A stretch of 12,412 bases of DNA from contig CANGEZ010000036.1 in assembly GCA_947452875.1 (NCBI GenBank), positions 1 through 12,412 on the forward strand, given 5' to 3'. This DNA is from Chitinophagaceae bacterium. Lineage in GTDB: Bacteria > Bacteroidota > Bacteroidia > Chitinophagales > Chitinophagaceae. The translations under genes were made by a program, and so were the position numbers. The notes beneath the pieces were generated by a model. That model saw only the letters and a program-made list of their open reading frames with translations, was not told where the DNA came from and did not search any database. Of this stretch, positions 7,835-12,412 are shown piece by piece (the stretch's first letter is position 1; every line of letters begins with the position of its first letter).

Positions 7835-8550
7835 ATGCCTAAACTTAATTTTTTGTTGTATGTGCTTTGATATCCGGTTTTTTCCATCACCTGAATGAAA
7901 GATTTGCCTTCAGGGAATTTTTTTATGGATTCATCCAGATATTGATAAGCGTTTTTATTTTTTGAAAACAACCTGCCGGCACCCGGTGTTATTGTTTTCA
8001 TGTAAAATTGATAAATCTGTTTTATTACAGGCATTTGTGGCTGACTAAATTCAAGCACAACCAATTTTCCTCCGGGTTTTAAGACCCTTCTGATTTCAGT
8101 TAATCCCTTTTCCAGGTCTTGAAAATTTCTCACGCCAAAAGCGACTGTTACAGCGTCAAACGTATTGTCATTAAAGTTTATTGCCTCGCTGTCGCCATTA
8201 AAAAGCTCAATTTTGTTTTCAAGATTTAGTTTTTTAATTTTTTGTCTACCTATTTCCAGCATTCCATTGCTGATGTCTATTCCGATAATTTTATCTACAT
8301 CAAGTATTTTAGTTGTCATGATGGCCACATCGGCTGTGCCAGTAGCCACATCTAGAATTAGCTTGGGCTGAATCGAGTTCAGCTGTTTGATTGCTTTTTT
8401 TCTCCAAATGATATCAATACCACCACTTAAAAACCGGTTGAGAAAATCATATTTAATGGCAATATTGTCAAACATGCCCGCTACCTGTTCTTTCTTGCTT
8501 AATGAAGAGTCTTTATCAGGTACCACCTCGTCGTGTGCAAATTTTGTCAT
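7807..8550 (-). CDS. ubiE: Demethylmenaquinone methyltransferase (UbiE/MenG)
   Basis: The product is a class I SAM-dependent methyltransferase of 247 aa. It methylates demethylmenaquinone to menaquinone in the last step of menaquinone synthesis, the quinone expected in Bacteroidota. Visible features are the UbiE signature YDFLNRFLSGGIDIIWRK (34-51), SAM motif I LDVATGTADVA (66-76), an acidic end of strand beta-2 (IGIDIS, 89-94) and the second UbiE region FDAVTVAFGVRNF...RRVLKPGGKLVVLEF (131-168). I place the start at the ATG ending at 8550 (MTKFAHDEVVPDKDSS). An in-frame ATG 18 bp upstream exists, but a consensus -7 box (8558-8565) lies between the two, so the upstream one is unlikely to be transcribed, and MTKFAHD suits the family. 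It overlaps porT and is divergent from engB. Confidence 0.93.
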   Translation of the reverse strand: MTKFAHDEVVPDKDSSLSKKEQVAGMFDNIAIKYDFLNRFLSGGIDIIWRKKAIKQLNSIQPKLILDVATGTADVAIMTTKILDVDKIIGIDISNGMLEIGRQKIKKLNLENKIELFNGDSEAINFNDNTFDAVTVAFGVRNFQDLEKGLTEIRRVLKPGGKLVVLEFSQPQMPVIKQIYQFYMKTITPGAGRLFSKNKNAYQYLDESIKKFPEGKSFIQVMEKTGYQSTYNKKLSLGICSIYCGIK

Positions 8551-8557
8551 TAGTTTG

Positions 8558-8565
8558 CAAATATA
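8558..8565 (-). promoter_or_regulatory. TATATTTG -7 box for ubiE-porT
   Basis: On the minus strand 8565-8558 reads TATATTTG, an exact match to the Bacteroidota -7 consensus. It ends seven bases before the ATG at 8550, implying a leader of only a few bases. It also decides between two candidate ubiE starts, because the upstream ATG (8568) lies before the box. I find no good TTG at the -33 position. Confidence 0.5.
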
Positions 8566-8616
8566 CATCCTTTGCCACTTCAGCGAAGTCTGTAACGGTA
8601 TTGAATATTTAATGTT

Positions 8617-8624
8617 TATTTTTG
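8617..8624 (+). promoter_or_regulatory. TATTTTTG -7 box for engB
   Basis: TATTTTTG at 8617-8624 fits TAnnTTTG and ends 17 bases before the engB ATG at 8642, which would give a leader of roughly 10-15 bases. The sequence around it is AT-rich and the nearest TTG (8601-8603) is too close to serve as a standard -33 element, so the call is tentative. It lies back-to-back with the ubiE box in a 91-bp divergent spacer. Confidence 0.4.
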
Positions 8625-8641
8625 TTTAACAAAACTTGTAC

Positions 8642-9289
8642 ATGCACATCAAAAAAGCGGTTTATATCATCAGCAGCCCGGATTACGAAAAATGCCCTAA
8701 CCCAGATAAACCCGAATACGCTTTCATAGGAAGAAGTAATGTTGGTAAATCCTCATTAATCAACATGCTTTGTAATAATGATAAACTCGCCAAAACTTCA
8801 TCATCTCCCGGTAAAACCCAGTTGTTGAACCATTTTGAAATATTATCCGATAGTGGAGAAGGGAACAATATCATTACCTCTCAGTGGTATTTGGTGGATT
8901 TGCCTGGATATGGTTTTGCTAAAGTCAGTATGAGCAGCAGAAGAAGATGGGAGCAGATGATTGAAAACTATCTTCGTAAAAGAGAAAACCTGACCATGAT
9001 TTTTGTATTGATTGATTCCAGACATTCTCCACAAAAAATAGATCTTGAATTTCTAGAACAACTTAAAAAATGGCAAATACCTTTTTCGTTGATTTTTACA
9101 AAAAGTGATAAAGAGAATCAACGCACAGTAAGTAAAAATGTAAAAGATTTTTTGGATGCGATGAGAAAAACATGGCAATTTTTACCTCAGCATTTTGTTA
9201 CTAGTGCCACTAAAAAAACGGGGAAAGACAAGATATTAAATTACATCGATGAGGTGAATGAACAATTGAGTTCGAAGAAAACTAATTAA
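8642..9289 (+). CDS. engB: EngB/YsxC/YihA ribosome-assembly GTPase
   Basis: The 215-aa product has every GTPase motif of the TrmE-Era-EngA-YihA-Septin class: G1 GRSNVGKSS (30-38), a G2 region SSSPGKTQ (53-60), G3 DLPGYGFAKVS (86-96), G4 TKSD (153-156) and G5 SAT (188-190). EngB acts in the cytoplasm in late assembly of the large ribosomal subunit and is essential in several bacteria. The length and motif spacing are normal. I chose the ATG at 8642 over a TTG at 8636 because it gives the usual short N-terminus before KKAVYIISS. The 3' end overlaps the convergent YkuK-family gene by 8 bp, so both stop codons lie inside the neighbour's reading frame. Confidence 0.96.
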   Translation: MHIKKAVYIISSPDYEKCPNPDKPEYAFIGRSNVGKSSLINMLCNNDKLAKTSSSPGKTQLLNHFEILSDSGEGNNIITSQWYLVDLPGYGFAKVSMSSRRRWEQMIENYLRKRENLTMIFVLIDSRHSPQKIDLEFLEQLKKWQIPFSLIFTKSDKENQRTVSKNVKDFLDAMRKTWQFLPQHFVTSATKKTGKDKILNYIDEVNEQLSSKKTN

Positions 9290-9755
9290 CTACTTTGTTG
9301 GCGCAACAGCTGCTGGCAAAGGCTTCTGGCTTGGCTTTGAAAGCAAATCCCATTCCCAAAATATAACCCATAGCTTCTCTTAATGCTTCGTTGCTTTTAA
9401 ATTGTGGATTGGTATTGATGTCTGCATGAACTTCCATATCTATATGGTATGTGGTAAACAATCCACAAAGCTCGTAAGCGATTTCAATACTTTTGGCAAC
9501 TTCAACAAGCATACGTTCTTTAATGCTGTATTGATGATTGGTTTTGTCGTTGTGGATGAACATAAACCCTCCAGCGCCTTCTCTGAGAAATACAATGACA
9601 GTTGCAAATTCTGTTTCTTTTCCTTTTACCTGGCTGTCTGTGCCAATGCAAACTTTTAGTTTAGAACCTTGATGAGATTCTTTTTTGATAACTTGTTCTA
9701 CGGCTTCTTTGATGGGGAGTTGTATAGAATCACCGTTAAATTTTCTCCATAACAT
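9282..9755 (-). CDS. YkuK/DUF458 family RNase H-like protein
   Basis: The 157-aa product matches the DUF458 (Bacillus YkuK) family, annotated as having an RNase H-like fold. It shows VCIGTDSQVKG (35-45), in which D40 would be a candidate metal ligand, E81 in the helix after the hydrophobic strands, HADINTNP (110-117) with D112, and an end KPEAFASSCCANKVVN that parallels the family's usual KP(D/N)AWA(S/A)S ending. A nuclease role is inferred from fold assignments; I know of no proven substrate. It is a single gene, tail-to-tail with engB with an 8-bp overlap and no space for a terminator between them. TAAATTTA (minus strand, 9777-9770) is a one-mismatch -7 box 14 bases before the start. Confidence 0.82.
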   Translation of the reverse strand: MLWRKFNGDSIQLPIKEAVEQVIKKESHQGSKLKVCIGTDSQVKGKETEFATVIVFLREGAGGFMFIHNDKTNHQYSIKERMLVEVAKSIEIAYELCGLFTTYHIDMEVHADINTNPQFKSNEALREAMGYILGMGFAFKAKPEAFASSCCANKVVN

Positions 9756-9841
9756 AAAATGAAGTTTTCTAAATTTACGAAGATTGTAAGAATGAAGTAA
9801 GCTGATTACAATTACTTAATATTAGAATTGTGGATTTGTGG

Positions 9842-9880
9842 AAAACAAAAAAGGGGCCGGCCCCTAACGCCAACCCCTTT
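9842..9880 (-). terminator. Strong Rho-independent terminator after the metalloprotease gene
   Basis: Reading the minus strand from 9880, AAAGGGGTTGGC (9880-9869) pairs with GCCGGCCCCTTT (9861-9850) in a 12-bp stem with two G-U pairs and a 7-base loop. A T-rich tract follows (TTT G TTTT, 9849-9842). The stem begins 19 bp after the stop codon of the metalloprotease gene at 9900. A perfect palindrome, AGGGGCCGGCCCCT (9852-9865), allows an alternative shorter hairpin. The GC-rich stem stands out sharply from the AT-rich surroundings. It faces the minus-strand operon and would end its transcript before the YkuK-family gene. Confidence 0.88.
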
Positions 9881-9899
9881 ACTTACACATGAATCTACC

Positions 9900-11483
9900 T
9901 TACTGTTTTATAATTCTTTCTGTTTGTTTTGTTGTTGTTCCATAAAGTTGAATTACATAGAATCCTGATGCAAACCTGCTTACATCTATGTTGTTGATTC
10001 CTTTATTACCACTGCCTTTAGACAACATTCTTCCATTAGCATCTAAAATGGCGTATTGATAATTTTCAAAAGCATTTACGGTAATTTGTTGATGTACCAT
10101 TGTTGTAACAATAAATGGATGTACCGGCTTACTAATTCCTCTTAGTGCAATCACATTAGAGTACACAATTTGATTGGTATAGGATACCGCTTTCATTCTG
10201 TAATATCTTGTGTTTTCATCATTAGGCAAATAGCTCATGGTTCTTGATGTGAGTGAACTTGTATTCAATACATTGAAACTCATTCCATCGGTTGAATATT
10301 CTACAGTTATGGATTGTAAAGGTTCATCAGAAATGACATTCCAACTTAGGTTATGTTTGTTGTTGTCTGTATTTCCTGATAAGGTCACTTCTTTAATAGG
10401 AAGTACTGTTCTGAATCCGGTTAATACATAAGAACCAATGCTACCGTAATTGCTGGCATATGCATTACCTGTGCCGTCGAGCACAAAATAATAAGTGCCT
10501 GTTTTTAATGTTGTATCAATAGAAATACTCATTGTATTAGCGGCGTCGTATGTTTTCATCAAAATTTTATTCTGATCATAAAGCATGATTTTGATATCCA
10601 AATTTGATCCGCTGTTGCCGGCACCCTGATTAAATGGAGTGGCATCTAAGTGAATATTTGTATTCTGTGTGATGTTGAATTTAAAAGCATCTTTATCAGA
10701 ACCTGTAGCAATAATGCCGTTGATGCTAAATGATGTATTGTTTGGTGTATATGTTGTAGTATTTAATGAGTCTGAAAAATCATCGGTACGGTAACCGAAA
10801 CCGTTAGTTGATGTAATGATACTCAAATTGTCTTGAGTGTTAGCGCAACCGTATGGTGTTGCTCCGTCATTCCATCCAGTCATATTTCTTGAATAACTAT
10901 TTCCCATGATTGGAGCCCAGCTTGTTTCACCTGTTCCATATCCTGTGTTATAAGTTTCTAATAAATTACAAGCAGAATCATATTTAGACTGATGTGATAA
11001 TCCAAGCGTATGTCCGCTTTCATGACTACAACATTCTGCAATGAATTTGGCATTGTTAGGCCCTAGTCTGTCGGAAAATACAAAAGCTGGTGTATCATCA
11101 CCCCAAGTAAATGAACCTATGTAAGAGATGCCTCCAACATTTGGTTTCCATGCACTAGAGGGTGTAACGATGATGCGTATACGTTGAGCAAGAGGGGCTG
11201 CAAGAAATTTTGTAGAGTCTGTTGTTATGTTCACATTGAATGGACGATAATCTTCCGAAACTCTATTGAATATCTCAGTGATTTGAGCATCTGTTAATGT
11301 AGGAGCGATACATGCGATTGGCATGCCTCCGTTCCATAAACTTCCGGTTACCATATGACCGTCAAAATCGAGGTAGATGGTTGCCGTTGCAGTTGGGTAG
11401 CTGTTTAATTTTGGTAATGCAAAAACAGCTGTATTGATTAGGCATAAGAATGCCAGCACAAATGATTTGGTAAAATTGTTCAT
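9900..11483 (-). CDS. Secreted metzincin-like zinc metalloprotease with PPC-like domain and T9SS tail
   Basis: The 527-aa product starts with a signal peptide (about 1-22, ...TAVFA). The catalytic region (about 30-235) has HESGHTLGLSH (154-164), an intact HExxHxxGxxH metzincin motif with H154, E155, H158 and H164, and a plausible Met-turn at PIMG (191-194). A CC pair directly precedes the motif. Residues about 250-357 resemble a pre-peptidase C-terminal (PPC) domain, with DKDAFKFNI, GTYYFVLDG and NYGSIGSYVLTG. A beta-sandwich module common in T9SS exoproteins follows (about 361-449, with ITVEYSTDGMSFNVL and YYRMKAV...YSNVIAL). The last ~75 residues look like a type A sorting domain (ILDANGRML, FASGFYVIQLYG, ERIIKQ). 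A secreted protease role is well supported; the MEROPS family and substrate are not resolved. There is no obvious propeptide between signal and catalytic domain. It lies 51 bp after the 151-aa gene and is followed by a strong terminator. Confidence 0.88.
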   Translation of the reverse strand: MNNFTKSFVLAFLCLINTAVFALPKLNSYPTATATIYLDFDGHMVTGSLWNGGMPIACIAPTLTDAQITEIFNRVSEDYRPFNVNITTDSTKFLAAPLAQRIRIIVTPSSAWKPNVGGISYIGSFTWGDDTPAFVFSDRLGPNNAKFIAECCSHESGHTLGLSHQSKYDSACNLLETYNTGYGTGETSWAPIMGNSYSRNMTGWNDGATPYGCANTQDNLSIITSTNGFGYRTDDFSDSLNTTTYTPNNTSFSINGIIATGSDKDAFKFNITQNTNIHLDATPFNQGAGNSGSNLDIKIMLYDQNKILMKTYDAANTMSISIDTTLKTGTYYFVLDGTGNAYASNYGSIGSYVLTGFRTVLPIKEVTLSGNTDNNKHNLSWNVISDEPLQSITVEYSTDGMSFNVLNTSSLTSRTMSYLPNDENTRYYRMKAVSYTNQIVYSNVIALRGISKPVHPFIVTTMVHQQITVNAFENYQYAILDANGRMLSKGSGNKGINNIDVSRFASGFYVIQLYGTTTKQTERIIKQ

Positions 11484-11514
11484 GATTGTAAGGATTTGGA
11501 TTGTTAGGGCAATT

Positions 11515-11542
11515 GTTATTAATGATTAGGGATATTAATAAC
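11515..11542 (-). repeat. Inverted repeat over the stop codon between the two operon genes
   Basis: GTTATTAAT (11515-11523) and ATTAATAAC (11534-11542) form a perfect 9-bp stem with a 10-base loop. The stem includes the TAA stop (11535-11537) of the 151-aa protein gene and lies 32 bp before the metalloprotease start. It is AT-only apart from one G-C pair and has no T-tract, so full termination is unlikely. It could modulate read-through, mRNA processing or decay between the two genes, or be a chance result of AT-rich sequence. Confidence 0.45.
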
Positions 11543-11990
11543 TGCAATCTTGTAAGATTCTGTCCAGATCAATTCTCTGCAACTGATAATTGTCGGCCAT
11601 GTCATTTCTGATTTCAAACACTTCAAGTGCATCAGAATTTATGATACGTCCTACATATTTTACTTTAGTTCCTTCGTCTGTAATTTTAGACAACTGGAAT
11701 AAAGTGTTTGGATATGTATCTGATTTTACAATCATCGACTGTAAGTCTGAATATTTCAATTCATTGCTCATTACTTTTCCGGTAAAAACGAATTTTTCAT
11801 TAAAGCGAATAGCAACCGATTGACCTGGTTTGGCCACTAGTGTATTCTTTAATGTGCTTTTTGAAATTTCGATAGAACCCGGAAACTCAATGAAAATAGA
11901 TTTGATGGATTTGTCGTTTTTTTGAGCAAAAACAGACATTGATGCGACGGTGGTTAACAGTACAAGTACTGCCTTAGTTAAGGTTTTCAT
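11535..11990 (-). CDS. Small exported protein of unknown function, upstream of the metalloprotease
   Basis: I do not recognise the family of this 151-aa protein. It has a clear signal peptide (about 1-23, ending ...MSVFAQ), leaving a mature protein of about 128 aa. The mature part alternates short hydrophobic strands with charged turns, for example SIFIEFPGSIEI, VAIRFNEKFVFTGKV, TLFQLSKI, KYVGRIINS and LEVFEIRND. This suggests a small all-beta or alpha/beta domain. The only cysteine of the mature part is near the C-terminus (C149, in QDCSY). There is no T9SS sorting domain and no lipobox, so the protein should stay in the periplasm or leave by another route. It is 51 bp upstream of the metalloprotease in the same direction, with no promoter box between them, so they probably share a transcript. 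Confidence 0.82.
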   Translation of the reverse strand: MKTLTKAVLVLLTTVASMSVFAQKNDKSIKSIFIEFPGSIEISKSTLKNTLVAKPGQSVAIRFNEKFVFTGKVMSNELKYSDLQSMIVKSDTYPNTLFQLSKITDEGTKVKYVGRIINSDALEVFEIRNDMADNYQLQRIDLDRILQDCSY

Positions 11991-12253
11991 GTTAAGGATA
12001 TTTATTGGTTTTTAAATAGGAGTTTCATGGGTTAGGGGTAAAACTCCATCACTATAAACGTGATAGTTTTGTGAATATTGTGTGGGGGGAGAATTTTTTT
12101 GGATAAGCTGGGTAGTCTGGATAAGCTGGATAAAGCTGTATAGGCTGGATAAACTTGATAGCCTGGATTTTGGATACTAGATACTAGACTGACCAACCAT
12201 TAAACCAGCGTAGCGATTTAAACCTTAAACGATAATAACAAACCCCAAACCCC
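11991..12253. other. Repeat-bearing spacer between the DCC-family gene and the secreted-protein operon
   Basis: This 263-bp gap should contain the promoter of the minus-strand operon, but I see no TAnnTTTG box on that strand. A 7-bp inverted repeat, GGAGTTT (12019-12025) and AAACTCC (12041-12047) with a 15-base loop, lies about 30-57 bp before the 151-aa gene start and could be a leader or operator structure. The tandem repeat at 12101-12190 is listed separately. Two direct AAACCCC copies (12240-12253) abut the stop codon of the DCC-family gene. No coding frame is apparent. Confidence 0.6.
12101..12190. repeat. Imperfect tandem repeat with a 9-bp period (GGATAAGCT-like)
   Basis: Successive units are GGATAAGCT (12101), GGGTAGTCT (12110), GGATAAGCT (12119), GGATAAAGCT (12128), GTATAGGCT (12138), GGATAAACTT (12147) and GATAGCCT (12157). 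They are followed by shorter GGATTTT, GGATACTA and GATACTA units ending near 12190. Unit length drifts between 7 and 10 bases around a 9-bp mode. The array is non-coding, with a stop triplet in nearly every unit, and lies in the spacer downstream of the DCC-family gene on the minus strand. Confidence 0.8.
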
Positions 12254-12412
12254 TCAACACACATCCGACCTCCCAAACCATTTATACCTATTCCTGGCTA
12301 CAATGTCGTAAATGAAATTTCTGATAAATGGAGGTATGATAATGAATATATAAAACAGCTTTACCAGTCCGTTTAATTTTTTTACCACTTTTAATGCAGC
12401 TGTGGATTTGAA
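12254..12412 (-). CDS. C-terminal fragment of a DCC/DUF393 family (thiol-disulfide oxidoreductase-like) protein
   Basis: On the minus strand the frame is open from the window edge to a TGA at 12256-12254, giving 52 residues. The sequence LFYIFIIIPPFIRNFIYDIV (about 19-38) and ARNRYKWFGRSDVC (39-52) match the C-terminus of DUF393/YuxK-type proteins, which typically show I-P-x-x-I-R-D-x-x-Y-D-x-(I/V)-A-x-N-R-Y-x-W-F-G-x-x-x-x-C. The family's N-terminal DCC motif would lie outside the window. Function is poorly known; the thioredoxin-like redox label comes from the DxxCxxC motif. The reading frame stops directly after the conserved cysteine, whereas homologues I recall continue about ten residues further (roughly PTPE-x-K-x-R-F). 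No frameshifted continuation was found in the other frames. Confidence 0.85.
   Translation of the reverse strand, partial: FKSTAALKVVKKLNGLVKLFYIFIIIPPFIRNFIYDIVARNRYKWFGRSDVC

Noticed and set aside
8551..8568. Upstream ATG as the ubiE start (six extra residues, MYICKL)
   Set aside because: A consensus -7 box lies between this ATG and the next one, so the extension is probably not transcribed, and MTKFAHDE is a better family N-terminus.
9852..9865. 14-bp palindrome as an operator or restriction-type site
   Set aside because: It is better explained as part of the larger terminator stem at 9850-9880, with a T-tract just after the protease gene.
12064..12071. TAGTTTTG on the plus strand as a promoter box
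   Set aside because: It fits TAnnTTTG, but no plus-strand gene follows it before the window ends, and such matches are frequent by chance in AT-rich DNA.

Overview
The window looks like chromosomal DNA of an AT-rich member of the Bacteroidota, probably close to the Chitinophagaceae/Sphingobacteriia, though no rRNA or marker comparison was possible. The evidence is two secreted proteins with Por/type IX secretion (T9SS) C-terminal sorting domains, a PorT-family protein (part of the T9SS machinery), a lone demethylmenaquinone methyltransferase, Bacteroidota-type TAnnTTTG -7 promoter boxes, and a general absence of Shine-Dalgarno sequences. No tRNA, rRNA, CRISPR array, insertion sequence or prophage gene was seen.

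Layout, left to right. 1-144 is the C-terminal end of a probable MutS-family ATPase (+). 145-333 is a spacer with dispersed-repeat-like sequence and a candidate promoter. 334-1878 is comM/yifB (+), a branch-migration helicase family member. It converges on 1959-4529 (-), a large secreted PKD-like/Ig-like repeat protein with a T9SS sorting domain; a perfect 21-bp inverted repeat lies between them. After a divergent AT-rich spacer come 4725-6530 (+), a full-length ABC exporter half-transporter, and 6596-7021 (+), a DUF983 membrane protein. These meet porT (7094-7834, -) across a heptameric tandem repeat. porT overlaps the 3' end of ubiE/menG (7807-8550, -). Divergent from ubiE is engB (8642-9289, +), whose end overlaps that of a YkuK/DUF458-family gene (9282-9755, -). 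A strong Rho-independent terminator (about 9842-9880) closes a minus-strand pair: a 151-aa secreted protein of unknown function (11535-11990), then a secreted metzincin-like zinc metalloprotease with a PPC-like domain and a T9SS tail (9900-11483). The spacer 11991-12253 holds a 9-bp-period imperfect tandem repeat. The window ends in the C-terminus of a DCC/DUF393-family protein (12254-12412, -).

How the parts relate. Most genes are housekeeping: DNA processing (MutS-like, ComM), ribosome assembly (EngB), menaquinone synthesis (UbiE) and export (ABC). The accessory theme is type IX secretion, with one secretion component (PorT) and two predicted cargo proteins within 12 kb. The most unusual non-coding signals are the short-period repeats (7-9 bp, a different unit each time) in gene-end spacers, and several promoter boxes so close to the start codon that transcripts may be leaderless. 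I see no clearly new multi-gene defence or metabolic system. The best candidate for an undescribed functional pair is the secreted 151-aa protein with the metalloprotease downstream of it.
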